Source: Paenibacillus antri
GTDB lineage: Bacteria > Bacillota > Bacilli > Paenibacillales > YIM-B00363
Direction: 5' to 3'
DNA length: 64,000 nt
Assembly (NCBI RefSeq): GCF_005765165.1
Contig: NZ_VCIW01000010.1
Location: 156,551-220,550 of the forward strand
Under the pieces are notes generated by a model. That model saw nothing but the letters and a program-made list of their open reading frames with translations, was not told where the DNA came from and did no database searches. Shown here piece after piece: positions 1-9,803 of the stretch (positions are counted from its first letter, which is position 1; the number at the start of each line of letters is the position of its first letter). Both the position numbers and the translations under genes were made by a program.

Positions 1-2
1 CC

Positions 3-1577
3 GAAGGCGGCTGGGCGAAGGCGGGCGACCGCATGCTGACGACGTCGCGGCCATCGCGCTCCGCCGCCTTCTCCGTGCGCGTCCTGACGGCGCAGACGGC
101 ATCGGCCGCGGCGTGGCTCGAGGCGGCCGAGGCGATTCCGGCCGCGGATCGCGCGCCGGAGCGCCGAGCGGCGTTCGAAGCGCATCGGGCATGGTGGCGC
201 GCGTTCTGGGCGGGGAGCCGCATCGATCTTCGCGGCGCCGCGCCGGCGCACGACGACGAGGCGTTCGCGGTCGCAAGGGGCTACACGCTCCAGCGGTTCA
301 TGAACGCGTGCGGCGGCCGCGGCGCGTACCCGATCAAGTTCAACGGGTCGATCTTCACGTTCGACGTAACGTACGACGACGGGTTCGACTTCTCGGGCGA
401 GTTCGACGCCGATTACCGGCGCTGGGGCGGAGGCTACTGGTTCCAAAATACGAGGCTGCCGTACTGGTCGATGCTCGCATCGGGCGATTTCGAGCTCATG
501 ACATCGTTATTTTACATGTTTTGCAACAATCTGCAGTTGGCGGAGGAGCGGACCCGTCGGTATTATGGGCATGAAGGCGCGTACTTCCCGGAGACGATGA
601 CGTTCTGGGGCGCGTATCTGAACCCGGATTACGGGTGGGACCGCGAGGGCAAGCCCGCGGGCCAAGCGGACAATTCGTACATTCGCCACTACATGCAGAA
701 CAATCTGGAGCTGCTCCTGCTCATGCTGTCCCACTATGAATACACGGGGGACCGGGAGACGTTCGAGGCGGCGTCGCTGCCGGTCATCGAGTCCTGCCTC
801 CGGTTCTTCGATCGGCACAATCCGGTCGACGAACGCGGGAGGCTGCGGCTCGAGCCGGCCCAAGCGCTCGAGAATTGGCACGAGGCGGTCAATCCGCTGC
901 CCGAGATCGCCGGGCTTCGCGTCGTGCTGAGCCGGCTGCTGCGGCTGCCCGAGCTGCCGGCCGAGAGCCGCGAGGCGTGGGAGTCGCTGCGGCGACGGCT
1001 GCCGGACGTGCCGGAAGCGACGGACGAAGACGGCGAAGCCGTATTCGCACCGGCGGAGGCGTACTTCGGAGACATCATGAATTCGGAAAATGTAGAGCTG
1101 TACGCGGTGTTCCCGTACCGGATCGCCGCCGTCGGCACGCCCGAGCTCGAGAAGGGACGGCGCACGTTCGATCGGCGCCGGGTGAAGGGAACCGGCGGCT
1201 GGCGGCAGGACGCCATTCAAGCCGCATATCTCGGACTCGCCGAGCAGGCTCGCGAATTCGCGGCGTTCAACTATACGACGCCGTACGAGGCGGCGCGGTT
1301 CCCGGCGTTCTGGGGACCGAACTTCGACTGGATGCCGGATCAGGATCACGGCTCCGTCGCCAATATCGCGCTGCAGACGATGCTGCTGCAGTGCGACGGG
1401 GACCGCATCTTACTCTGCCCGGCATGGCCGAAGGCATGGAACGCGGAGTTTCGTCTGCGCGCGCCGTACGGCACGATCGTCGAAGGCGCGGTGCGGGACG
1501 GGAAGCTGGAGCGGCTGAAGGTGACGCCGGAGGAACGCGCGAAGGACGTCGAGGCGAGATTCGGAACGGACCAATAA
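3..1577 (+). CDS. Six-hairpin glycosidase-like protein (DUF5703/GH95-like), 5' truncated by window edge
   Basis: The reading frame is open to the first bases of the window, so the true start lies upstream and only about 524 C-terminal codons are visible. The protein is rich in aromatic, sugar-binding-type segments: YPIKFNGSIFTFDV near visible residue 110, then GGGYWFQNTRLPYW, then FWGAYLNPDYGWD. It ends in a small beta domain (LRAPYGTIVEG), as alpha/alpha six-hairpin glycosidases of the GH95 and DUF5703 type do. I did not assign catalytic residues. It is followed after 13 nt by the beta-helix gene, preceded by AAGGAGG overlapping the TAA stop, so the two are cotranscribed. Membership of a sugar-processing operon is clear; the exact family is from recall and only moderately secure. 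Confidence 0.6.
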   Translation, partial: EGGWAKAGDRMLTTSRPSRSAAFSVRVLTAQTASAAAWLEAAEAIPAADRAPERRAAFEAHRAWWRAFWAGSRIDLRGAAPAHDDEAFAVARGYTLQRFMNACGGRGAYPIKFNGSIFTFDVTYDDGFDFSGEFDADYRRWGGGYWFQNTRLPYWSMLASGDFELMTSLFYMFCNNLQLAEERTRRYYGHEGAYFPETMTFWGAYLNPDYGWDREGKPAGQADNSYIRHYMQNNLELLLLMLSHYEYTGDRETFEAASLPVIESCLRFFDRHNPVDERGRLRLEPAQALENWHEAVNPLPEIAGLRVVLSRLLRLPELPAESREAWESLRRRLPDVPEATDEDGEAVFAPAEAYFGDIMNSENVELYAVFPYRIAAVGTPELEKGRRTFDRRRVKGTGGWRQDAIQAAYLGLAEQAREFAAFNYTTPYEAARFPAFWGPNFDWMPDQDHGSVANIALQTMLLQCDGDRILLCPAWPKAWNAEFRLRAPYGTIVEGAVRDGKLERLKVTPEERAKDVEARFGTDQ

Positions 1578-1590
1578 GGAGGACTCGGAC

Positions 1591-3726
1591 ATGTATGAAA
1601 CGCTGCATCTCGCCCCCGGCGGGAGAGACGATGCGGACGGCTCGGCCGCCGCGCCGCTGCGAACGCTGCAAGGGGCGGTCGCCCGTATCCGCGAGCTGCG
1701 ACGCGCCGAACGGGAGACGGGGGCGATCGAGGTACTCCTGCACGGAGGCGAATACCCGACGCCGGAAGGGCTGCTGTTGACGGGAGACGACCTAGGCGAC
1801 GAAGGCCGGCCGCTCGTCTTCCGCGCCGCCGGCGACGGCGAGGCGGTCGTGACCGGCGGCATTCGACTGAAGGGCTTCGAGCCGCTGGAAGGCGGGATCG
1901 TCAGGCTCGATCTGGCGGCGGCCGGCCATGCGGGACTCCGATTTTCGCAGCTCCTGTATCGGGGGGAGAAGCAGCGGATCGCCCGGTACCCTAGCTATCA
2001 GGCGGACAATCCGTACGGCGGCGGATGGCTGTACGTCGAAGGCGATCCGGTGGACATGTACGAAGGCGGGCACGGACGGAAGGACCGGTTCGTCTGCCGC
2101 GACCCGAGACTGCAATCGTGGTCCGCCTTGGATCGGGTCGAATTGTTCATTTTCCCGAGATTCAACTGGAATAACGACGTTATCCCGCTGAGCGGGTACG
2201 ACCCCGCCACGGGCGAAGTCGTATTGTCTCGGCCGGCGACGTACGAGATTTATCCGGGCGACCGGTTTTACTTCCGCAACGTGCGGGAGGAGCTGACCGA
2301 GCCCGGGGAATGGTTTTTGGATCAGGACGAGGACATGTTGTACTTTTATCCGCCCGCGCCGGCCGCCTGCGAAGACGTTGAAGCGTACGTGCCGACGGCG
2401 GCGCATTTGATCGAGCTGCGCGGGGCGCCGGAGCAAGCGGAAGATTTATATACGGAGAAGATCGATTGGCGGGAGTCGGGCACGTACATCCACCACGCCG
2501 AACGGATGCCGCGGCGGGCCGAACGCGGATTCGTGTCGTTCGAGGGCTTGACCCTCGAGGGCTGCGACGGGACGGCCGTGCTGCTTCGCGACGTGACGGC
2601 GTGCCGCCTAGAGCGGTGCACCGTTCGAAATACAGGCGCGGCCGGCGTCACTGTCCTCGGCGGGAGGCGCAACGTCGTCGCGGATTGCGATATTTACGAG
2701 ACCGGAAGCCACGGCATGTACGTCTCCGGCGGCGTGCGCAGCCCGTTCGCCGGCCGGTACGATCCGTGCGGGCACGAAGCGACGAACAACTACGTGCACC
2801 ATGTCGGGACGGAAACGAAGAGCGTCGCCGGCATCTCGATCAACGGGGTCGGCATCCGCGTCGCCAACAACCTGATCCATGACGGTCCGCGCTGGGGCAT
2901 CCAGTCGCGCGGCAACCATAATGTCATCGAATACAATCACATCCGGCACGTCAACGTCGAGACGAGCGATACCGCCGCGATTTACTTGGTGGACCGGGAT
3001 TGGACGATGTTCGGCACGAAAATCCGCTACAACCGCATTCACGACATTTTGGGCTATCACGCGGAGAACGGCGTCTGGATGTCGCCCTCCTTCGCCTTCG
3101 GCATCTACCTAGACGATTACACGAGCGGGGTGGAGGTGTACGGCAACGTCACGTACCGAACGCCCGGAGGCGGACTTTATCTGCATGCCGGCAAGGAAAA
3201 CAAGGTCGAAAACAATATGTTCCTGGACACGACCAAGGAAGTCGCCAAGTTCCGGCGGTGGCGCGAGGAGAAGGAGTACGAGACGCTGCGGACGCGAGGC
3301 CTCGGGCTTCGCCATAACGAGATTCGGCGCAACATCTTCGCCTCGGGCGGGGCCCAGGCCGTGCTGTATCGATTCGATACGGCGATCGACAAGGACGGGC
3401 GGCTCGACCTGGACATGAACATATGGGAGAACAACCTCGTCTGGCTGTACGGCAAACCGGCGGCGGTGCGCGTCACGAACCGGGAGGAGGAGCGGTTCCT
3501 GTCGTTCGCGGAGTGGCTGTCGCTCGGCTACGAACGGGGCAGCGTCGAAGCGGACCCGCGGTTCGATACGGCCGGGCCGGAGCCGCATGCGTTGCTGCCG
3601 GACAGTCCGGCGTTCGCGCTCGGCTTCGAGCCGCTGCCGTTCGAATCGATGGGATTGAGGCGAGACGTACAAGAAGCGCCGGGCGTGCGGGAGCGCCCGG
3701 TGCGCACATTCGCGAATAAGGAGTGA
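1591..3726 (+). CDS. Right-handed parallel beta-helix protein, probable intracellular glycan hydrolase/lyase
   Basis: 711 residues from an ATG preceded by AAGGAGG. The N-terminus has the DUF1565-like pattern DADGSAAAPLRTLQGAVARI, typical of pectate-lyase-fold proteins. From about residue 310 to 570 there are coil repeats with N-x-I/V periodicity (RNVVADCDIYETGSHGMYV, NNLIHDGPRWGIQ, IEYNHIRHV, IRYNRIHDI). The segment YRGEKQRIARYPS near residue 125 is the kind seen in GH141-like enzymes (alpha-L-fucosidase/xylanase), but that family placement is tentative. There is no signal peptide, so it should act in the cytosol on imported oligosaccharide. The next gene's AAGGAG overlaps the end of this one. 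A second, distantly similar beta-helix protein closes the operon at 9800-11851. Confidence 0.75.
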   Translation: MYETLHLAPGGRDDADGSAAAPLRTLQGAVARIRELRRAERETGAIEVLLHGGEYPTPEGLLLTGDDLGDEGRPLVFRAAGDGEAVVTGGIRLKGFEPLEGGIVRLDLAAAGHAGLRFSQLLYRGEKQRIARYPSYQADNPYGGGWLYVEGDPVDMYEGGHGRKDRFVCRDPRLQSWSALDRVELFIFPRFNWNNDVIPLSGYDPATGEVVLSRPATYEIYPGDRFYFRNVREELTEPGEWFLDQDEDMLYFYPPAPAACEDVEAYVPTAAHLIELRGAPEQAEDLYTEKIDWRESGTYIHHAERMPRRAERGFVSFEGLTLEGCDGTAVLLRDVTACRLERCTVRNTGAAGVTVLGGRRNVVADCDIYETGSHGMYVSGGVRSPFAGRYDPCGHEATNNYVHHVGTETKSVAGISINGVGIRVANNLIHDGPRWGIQSRGNHNVIEYNHIRHVNVETSDTAAIYLVDRDWTMFGTKIRYNRIHDILGYHAENGVWMSPSFAFGIYLDDYTSGVEVYGNVTYRTPGGGLYLHAGKENKVENNMFLDTTKEVAKFRRWREEKEYETLRTRGLGLRHNEIRRNIFASGGAQAVLYRFDTAIDKDGRLDLDMNIWENNLVWLYGKPAAVRVTNREEERFLSFAEWLSLGYERGSVEADPRFDTAGPEPHALLPDSPAFALGFEPLPFESMGLRRDVQEAPGVRERPVRTFANKE

Positions 3727-3732
3727 CCCGCC

Positions 3733-4635
3733 ATGGAATATACGACATTCGGCAAGACGGGGCTGCGCGTTTCGAAAATGGGCCTCGGCGGCGCCCCCCT
3801 CGCCGGCGACTTCGGCAAGACGGACGAGAGCGAGGTGCAGCGCGTCGTTCACGAGGCGATCGACCTCGGTATCAACTTCATCGACACGGCCCCGCTGTAC
3901 GGGAAGGGCGAGTCGGAGCGCCGCATCGGCCGGGCGCTCGAAGGCGGCCGGCGCGAGCGGGTCGTGCTCGCCTCGAAAGCGGCGCGCAGCGATATGCGAT
4001 ACGACTATAAGACGATCATACAGTCCGTGGAGGACAGCCTCGCGCGGCTGCGGACGGACCGGCTCGATCTCGTGCAGCTGCATGACGTCAACACCCAGCC
4101 GTACGAGCTCATTATCGAGGAAGCGATCCCGGCGCTGCAGAAGCTTCGCGAGGACGGCAAGGTCCGATTCCTCGGCGTGAGCACGAAGGACTTGGATTTG
4201 TTGATGCGCTTCATGCGCACGGAAGCGTTCGACGCGGTGCAGTTCTACGCGCGGTACATGCTGCTCGACCATTCCGCGAAGGATGCGCTGCTGCCGCTCG
4301 CCCGCGAGATGAATCTCGGCGTCATGAACGGCAGCGTGCTCGGCATGGGCATCTTGGCGGAGACGCCGGCGTTCTTTATCGGCGAGGAGACGCTGCGGCG
4401 GGCGGCCGAAGGGATCGCGAAGCTGGACTTCCTACGCACGAGGGACGGTCCGGGCGGGCTGATCGAGCCGGCGATGCGCTTTAGCTTTACGAATCCGGAT
4501 ATTCACGTAACGCTGAGCGGCGTCGCCACGCTGGACGCGCTGCGCATGAACGCCGCGCTGTGCGACGGACGCGGCCTCGAACCGGAGACGCAGGCGAAGG
4601 TGTTCGAGCTGTTCCAAGGCGACAGCGTGTTTTAA
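3733..4635 (+). CDS. Aldo/keto reductase
   Basis: 300 residues; ATG preceded by AAGGAG across the upstream stop. Family hallmarks are present in order: an N-terminal GKTGLRVSKMGLGGAPL, the catalytic Asp and Tyr in FIDTAPLYGKGESERRIG, the catalytic Lys in VVLASKAARS, and the His in DLVQLHDV. This is an NAD(P)H-dependent TIM-barrel oxidoreductase. In glycan operons such enzymes usually oxidise or reduce a released sugar or sugar acid, for example L-fucose, galactose or a lactone precursor; the substrate here is not readable from sequence. It lies between glycosidase genes with gaps of 6 and 19 nt, so it is part of the same transcription unit. Confidence 0.9.
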   Translation: MEYTTFGKTGLRVSKMGLGGAPLAGDFGKTDESEVQRVVHEAIDLGINFIDTAPLYGKGESERRIGRALEGGRRERVVLASKAARSDMRYDYKTIIQSVEDSLARLRTDRLDLVQLHDVNTQPYELIIEEAIPALQKLREDGKVRFLGVSTKDLDLLMRFMRTEAFDAVQFYARYMLLDHSAKDALLPLAREMNLGVMNGSVLGMGILAETPAFFIGEETLRRAAEGIAKLDFLRTRDGPGGLIEPAMRFSFTNPDIHVTLSGVATLDALRMNAALCDGRGLEPETQAKVFELFQGDSVF

Positions 4636-4654
4636 TTCGAGAGGGGGTCTGGAC

Positions 4655-6262
4655 ATGGGGAATCGACTGCAGGTATGGAACGCCGTCGAGCTGACGTTCG
4701 AGGCGGAGCGCGAGACGGAACGGCCTTACGCGGAGCTGGCCATGACCGTCGCGTTCGTCTCGCCGAGCGGCCGCCGCTTGGAGACGGTCGGCTTCTGGGC
4801 GGAGGGGCGGCGATGGCTCGCGCGCTTCGCGCCCGACGAAGCCGGCGCTTGGCGATGGAGCTCGAGCTCGGCCGACGGCGGCCTCGGCGGCAAGGAAGGC
4901 GCGTTCGACGTCGATCCGTACGAGGGGGAGCACCGGCTCTACCGGCATGGCTTCATCGGCGTGCATCCGTCCGGCCGGGCGTTCGCGCACGCCGACGGCA
5001 CGCCGTTCTTCTGGCTCGGCGATACGGTATGGTCGGCGCCGGCGCACGCGACGCTCGAAGAATGGCAGCGTTACGTCGCGTATCGCGGGGGGCAAGGCTT
5101 CAACGTCGCGCAGATTAACGCCCTGCCGCAATGGGACGCCTCCGGCGCGCCGCTCCGGCTGCCGTTCGAGCGCCGGGACGACGGGACGTACGATCTAACG
5201 GCGCCGAATCCCGATTACTTCCGTACGTTGGACGTCATCGTCGCGGCGTCCGCCGCGGCCGGACTCGTGCCGGCGATCGTGGCGTTGTGGTTCAACTACG
5301 TCCCCGGGACGAACTTGAACTGGGACTTCGAGGTGGACCGCCCGTTCGTCTTCGACCCGGCGTCGGCGTCCCGGTTCGCGACGTTCCTGGCGGCGCGGTA
5401 CGCGGCGTTCGGGGCCGTGTGGCTCGTCAGCGGCGACACCGACTTCGCTCGGCCGGAGACGATGCCGGTATACGACGCCGCGGCGGAAGCGATTCGGTCG
5501 GCTTCGCCGTACCCGCCGCTCCTGACTGTGCACATGGTCGGCGGCCTATCGACGCCCGAGCTCGCGAACGAGAAGCCTTGGCTGTCGTTCCATATGTACC
5601 AATCGGGCCACTCGGGGAAGAGCGCCCGAACCGCGAGACGCCAAGCGGCCGCGGACCGCGCGTACGAGCCGGCGCGCCCGGTGCTGAACGGCGAGCCTTG
5701 CTACGAGCATATTCGGATCGGCGACGACGGCGGACGGACGAGCGACCGCGCGTACGTCCGCCGCGTCGAGTGGGCGAGCGCGCTGACGGGCGGCAACGCC
5801 GGCCTCGCCTACGGGGCGCACGGGCTATGGCCTTGGCATCGCGAGGGACATCCGTACGAGTTCCCGCTCTACGGCGACCCGCTGCCTTGGGAGACGGCGC
5901 TCCGTCTGGAGGGCGGGGCGGACGCGGTCCGTCTGAAGACGTTCCTGAGCGCGCTGCCTTGGTGGGCGCTGGAGCCGCGGGACGACGCGACGGCCGAGCC
6001 GGCCCCGGTCGAGCTGGCGGCCGCCGGCACGCCGGACGGCGACGTCGCGGCGCTGTACGTCTCGTCGCCCTGCCGCCTCGAGCTGCCGATCGCGGCGGAT
6101 CGCGCATATGAAGGGGAATGGTTCGATCCGGCGACCGGCCGAACGACGGCCGCGGACGTCGGCGTCGCGCGGCGCGGAGAGGGCGCCGTCCTCGTCGTCG
6201 AACCGCATGCGTGGGACGGCGACGCCGCCCTGACGATCCGCCGGACGGAGGCGAACCGATGA
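4655..6262 (+). CDS. DUF5060/DUF4038 apiosidase-like glycoside hydrolase (GH140-like)
   Basis: 535 residues from an ATG with GAGAGGGGG upstream. Domain order: an N-terminal beta-sandwich of DUF5060 type (about 1-90), then the DUF4038 apiosidase-like TIM barrel opening with PFFWLGDTVWSAP near residue 120 and running to about 430. A C-terminal beta domain follows that resembles the putative collagen-binding module often found in DUF4038 proteins (YVSSPCRLELP, EGEWFDPATGR). GH140 members with this arrangement remove apiose from pectic side chains, but DUF4038 is broader than GH140, so the activity is inferred. No signal peptide is visible. The stop codon overlaps the ATG of the next gene (ATGA), implying translational coupling with the GH43 enzyme. 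Confidence 0.82.
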   Translation: MGNRLQVWNAVELTFEAERETERPYAELAMTVAFVSPSGRRLETVGFWAEGRRWLARFAPDEAGAWRWSSSSADGGLGGKEGAFDVDPYEGEHRLYRHGFIGVHPSGRAFAHADGTPFFWLGDTVWSAPAHATLEEWQRYVAYRGGQGFNVAQINALPQWDASGAPLRLPFERRDDGTYDLTAPNPDYFRTLDVIVAASAAAGLVPAIVALWFNYVPGTNLNWDFEVDRPFVFDPASASRFATFLAARYAAFGAVWLVSGDTDFARPETMPVYDAAAEAIRSASPYPPLLTVHMVGGLSTPELANEKPWLSFHMYQSGHSGKSARTARRQAAADRAYEPARPVLNGEPCYEHIRIGDDGGRTSDRAYVRRVEWASALTGGNAGLAYGAHGLWPWHREGHPYEFPLYGDPLPWETALRLEGGADAVRLKTFLSALPWWALEPRDDATAEPAPVELAAAGTPDGDVAALYVSSPCRLELPIAADRAYEGEWFDPATGRTTAADVGVARRGEGAVLVVEPHAWDGDAALTIRRTEANR

Positions 6263-7857
6263 CGACGTTCCGCAATCCGATCCTGCCGGGCGATTACCCG
6301 GATCCGTCGATCGTCCGCGTAGGCGACGACTACTACATGGTGACGTCGACGTTTCAATTTTTCCCGGGCGTGCCGGTCTTGCATTCGAAGGATCTCGTCC
6401 ATTGGGAGACGATCGGTCACGTCCTTACGCGCCGGGAGCAGATGGATATGACCGGCATTCCCGATTCGTTCGGCGTGTTCGCGCCGGATATTTCATACGC
6501 CGACGGCAAGTTTTGGGTCGTCGTGCCGTATTACCACGGGCAGCCGCGCTGCACGAACATCCTATATGTCGCGGATCGTCCCGAAGGGCCATACAGCGCC
6601 GGCACCCCGCTCAACCACCACTTCATCGATCCGTCGATCTTCCATGACGACGACGGAAGGAAGTACCTCGCCTTCGGCGGGGGCTGGGTGCACGAGCTGG
6701 CGGCGGACGGGTCGGGACTCGTCGGCGAGGCGAAGCAGGTATGGCCGGGCACGGGCGGGGCCGCTCCGGAAGCGCCTCATCTCGTGAAGCGGGACGGCTG
6801 GTATTACCTCATGCTGGCGGAGGGCGGCACGTTCTACGACCATATGGAGACGGTGGCGCGCAGCCGTTCGGTATGGGGGCCGTACGAGCCATGCCCGCGC
6901 AACCCGGTGCTGAAGCAGACCGATCCGGAACGCCGGATACAGCGCGCGGGCCACGGCAAGCTGGTGGAGGACCCGAACGGCCGATGGTGGATGGTGCATC
7001 TCGGGGGCCGGCCGCTGACGCCGAACGGCGATTGCCCGCTCGGTCGGGAGACGTTCCTCGCGAACGTCGAGTGGACGGCGGACGGCTGGCTCGCGGTCGG
7101 GGACGAGGGGCTTCCGCAGGAGCGGATCGAGGTCGACGCGCCGCCCGGACAGCCGCTGTTCGAAGCGGGCGAGACGGTCGACCGGTTCGACGGCGGAACG
7201 CTGTCTCCGGAATGGGAGTGGGTGCGGCACCCGATGGAAGACGGATACGCGCTCACCGATCGCGGTCTGGAGATTCGCTGCCTGCCGTTCATTCCGTACA
7301 GCCCGCAGTCGACGCTCATCGCGACGCGCCGCTGGCGCCATCTCGCGTTCGCCGCGGAGACGACGCTGACGTTCCACCCCGAGGCGCGGGGGGAGGAAGC
7401 GGGACTGACGATGTACCGGGACACGGACGCGTACTTGACGTTCACCGTGCGGCGCGGCATCGGGCAGACGTCCGGGCAGATGTTCGATGTGAAGCGGCTG
7501 CATGAAAATCAGGAATTCGACGGGCTGTACGTGCAAGCGGAAATCTATGAAAATCTCAGACGGCGGGCGATTGCGCTGCTGCCGCTGCCGATCGCGGCAG
7601 GCGACCGCCTGCGGCTGCGCGCCGAGCTGAGCGAGGCGAGCGGCGGCTCGATCCGGCTTTCCTATCGCGCGGACGGCGGCGCGTTCGTCCCGGCCTGCGA
7701 TCCGCTCCCGGCCAAGTTCCTGTACCCGGAGAGCGTGCAGCGGTTCCACTGCTTCACGGCGCCGCGGGTCGGCGTATTCGCGCGAGGCGTATACGGGGAA
7801 GCGCACGGCAAGGCCGTATTCGAACGATTTACGTACCGATGGGGGGATGAGGCATGA
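6259..7857 (+). CDS. GH43 family glycosidase (beta-xylosidase/alpha-L-arabinofuranosidase type)
   Basis: I chose the ATG at 6259, which overlaps the upstream stop; translation from it gives 532 residues starting exactly at the family N-terminus. The five-bladed propeller motifs are clear: catalytic base Asp15 in LPGDYPDPSIVRVGDDYYMV, the second Asp in HFIDPSIFHDDDG near residue 125, and the general acid Glu in APEAPHLVKRDGWYYL near 175. A C-terminal jelly-roll (from about residue 310, DRFDGGTLSPEWEW) matches the accessory domain of GH43 xylosidases. It is cytosolic (no signal peptide), so it probably trims imported xylo- or arabino-oligosaccharides. The stop overlaps the next start (ATGA). 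Confidence 0.93.
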   Translation: MTTFRNPILPGDYPDPSIVRVGDDYYMVTSTFQFFPGVPVLHSKDLVHWETIGHVLTRREQMDMTGIPDSFGVFAPDISYADGKFWVVVPYYHGQPRCTNILYVADRPEGPYSAGTPLNHHFIDPSIFHDDDGRKYLAFGGGWVHELAADGSGLVGEAKQVWPGTGGAAPEAPHLVKRDGWYYLMLAEGGTFYDHMETVARSRSVWGPYEPCPRNPVLKQTDPERRIQRAGHGKLVEDPNGRWWMVHLGGRPLTPNGDCPLGRETFLANVEWTADGWLAVGDEGLPQERIEVDAPPGQPLFEAGETVDRFDGGTLSPEWEWVRHPMEDGYALTDRGLEIRCLPFIPYSPQSTLIATRRWRHLAFAAETTLTFHPEARGEEAGLTMYRDTDAYLTFTVRRGIGQTSGQMFDVKRLHENQEFDGLYVQAEIYENLRRRAIALLPLPIAAGDRLRLRAELSEASGGSIRLSYRADGGAFVPACDPLPAKFLYPESVQRFHCFTAPRVGVFARGVYGEAHGKAVFERFTYRWGDEA

Positions 7858-9803
7858 GGAACGGCAACGAGAAGACCGACATCGAGATGCCTCGGATCGT
7901 CGCCGACGAACGTCGGGTACCGCCGCAATGGGCGCTCCTCGAGCGCCGGCTATTCGATGCGCTGAACCAAGCCGCCGTCGAGTTCGCGAATCGGTACGCC
8001 CGGGAAGACGGAACGCTCGTCTGGCGCGGCGATTGGCCGGGCATGGACGGCTCCGACGATCCGTACGAGGGCTTCATGTATTTGTCCCTGCTCTACACGC
8101 TCGGCGGCAGCGACGAGGCGTATCGCCTCGCGCGCCGCATCTACGAAGGCATCACGTGGCAGTGGACGCAATACGGTCAAATCCATCGGGAATTCGACGC
8201 GTATTACGACTGGATGCATCATGGGGAAGGGTATCTGTTCTTCTACTTCCTCGGCTTGACCGACCCGGCGTCGCTCAAGGACCGGCAGCGGGCCGAACGG
8301 TTCGCGCGCATGTACACGGGCGAGGACCCCGAGGCGCCTAACTACGATCCCGAGCGGAAGCTGATCCGCTCGCCGATCACCGGCAGCCGCGGCCCGCGCT
8401 TCGAGATGACCGAGGAGGACTGGGTCACGCACCGCGAGGTGTTGGACGATTACCATGCGCCGTTCGAAGACATCCCGGGCGTCGACTTCGCGAGCGGCAA
8501 GTGCCCTTGGAGCGACGACGAGATCTACCCTCGCATCATACAGGCGATGAACGAGCGGATGGCGAAGGGCGACGTGCCGCTCAACCTGAACGCGACGTCG
8601 CTCATCGCGCATGCCTGCATGTACTCGGGCGACGAATCGCTGCGCCGCTGGGTCGAGGAATACGTCGGCGTCTGGGCCGAGCGCGCGCGGAACAACGGCG
8701 GCGTCATCCCCGACAACGTCGGTCTCTCCGGCGAAATCGGCGAGTACTTGGACGGCAAGTGGTGGGGCGGGTATTACGGCTGGCGCTGGCCGCACGGCTT
8801 CCTGACGATCATCGAGCCGGTGCTGAACGGCGCGATGAACGCGGTGCTGCTGACCGGCGACATGAAGCACCTGGATATGGCCCGCGGGCAGATCGACGAG
8901 ATGTGGAAGCGGGGCCGCGAAGAGAACGGGCAATGGGTCGTGCCGCATAAGCATTACGACGGCGGCTGGACCGACTTCAAGCCCGCGAATCCGCTGTACC
9001 CGATCTACCTCTGGTATACGTCGATGGAGGACGAGGATCTGGATCGGGTGCTGCGGGTGTCGGTGCCGGAGCATTCGACGTACGTCGACGTGCCGACGCA
9101 ATCGGGCACGGGCAAGAACGGGAAAAACACGAAGCACTTCAACGCGAACTGGATGCCTTGGTTCGAGTACATCCGCGGCGAGCGGGCGGATTATCCGGAA
9201 CGCATTCTCGAGGCGAATTTCGAGCTGATGAACCGCCAGCTGGCGAAGATGCGCTCGGAGGCGGGAGACCCGCGGCAGTGGATCGGCGAGGGGCCATGGG
9301 CCGAAGACATCAACGGGATCCACAAGTGGCAGGAGATGTGTCCGGTGTACTTCGAAGGGCTGCTGCAGCTGACGCTCGGCGCGCCGATGCACTTGTCGCA
9401 CGGCGGCCTGCAGCACGCGCGGGTGCGCTACTTCGACGCGGAGCGCCGCCGGCCGGGCTTGCCGGAGGACGTCGCGGCGCTCGTGGAGAAGCTGGAGAAG
9501 GACGGCATGCGGCTGACGCTCGTCAACGTGTCCTTGTTCGAAGCGCGCGAGGTCGTCGTGCAAGCCGGCTCGTTCGGCGAGCATGCCTTCGAATCGGCCG
9601 CGGTATTGAACGAGGCCGGCGAGGAGACGGCGCGGCACGAGATCGGCGGGAAATATGTCCGGATCCGTCTGCTGCCGGGCGCCGGGGCGACGCTGGATAT
9701 CCGAATGTCCCGGTACGCGAATCGCCCGTCTTACGATACGCCGTGGCGGAAGACGGCGGACGGTCCGGCGCCGATCGCGGGACGCCCGGGGTACGAGGCA
9801 TGA
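7854..9803 (+). CDS. Large conserved protein of unknown function, probable alpha/alpha-barrel carbohydrate enzyme
   Basis: 649 residues, ATG overlapping the GH43 stop and its own stop overlapping the next ATG. I do not recognise the family. The body (about 20-520) is helical and Trp/Tyr-rich with toroid-like segments (DDPYEGFMYLSLLYTLGG, GKWWGGYYGWRWPHGF, LLTGDMKHLDMARGQIDEM), a pattern common to alpha/alpha six-hairpin glycosidases and lyases. A C-terminal beta region (about 540-630, LTLVNVSLFEAREVVVQAGSFGEHAF) resembles the beta domain that closes such folds. Acidic candidates sit in FDAYYDWMHHGEG and GVIPDNVGLSGEIGE, but none can be named catalytic. There is no signal peptide. The context says it acts on the same imported glycan as its neighbours. 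Confidence 0.7.
   Translation: MRNGNEKTDIEMPRIVADERRVPPQWALLERRLFDALNQAAVEFANRYAREDGTLVWRGDWPGMDGSDDPYEGFMYLSLLYTLGGSDEAYRLARRIYEGITWQWTQYGQIHREFDAYYDWMHHGEGYLFFYFLGLTDPASLKDRQRAERFARMYTGEDPEAPNYDPERKLIRSPITGSRGPRFEMTEEDWVTHREVLDDYHAPFEDIPGVDFASGKCPWSDDEIYPRIIQAMNERMAKGDVPLNLNATSLIAHACMYSGDESLRRWVEEYVGVWAERARNNGGVIPDNVGLSGEIGEYLDGKWWGGYYGWRWPHGFLTIIEPVLNGAMNAVLLTGDMKHLDMARGQIDEMWKRGREENGQWVVPHKHYDGGWTDFKPANPLYPIYLWYTSMEDEDLDRVLRVSVPEHSTYVDVPTQSGTGKNGKNTKHFNANWMPWFEYIRGERADYPERILEANFELMNRQLAKMRSEAGDPRQWIGEGPWAEDINGIHKWQEMCPVYFEGLLQLTLGAPMHLSHGGLQHARVRYFDAERRRPGLPEDVAALVEKLEKDGMRLTLVNVSLFEAREVVVQAGSFGEHAFESAAVLNEAGEETARHEIGGKYVRIRLLPGAGATLDIRMSRYANRPSYDTPWRKTADGPAPIAGRPGYEA

Noticed and set aside
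7950..9638. A 562-codon minus-strand frame inside the glycan operon
   Set aside because: Composition (Arg/His/Val rich) and position show a shadow of the unknown-family gene.
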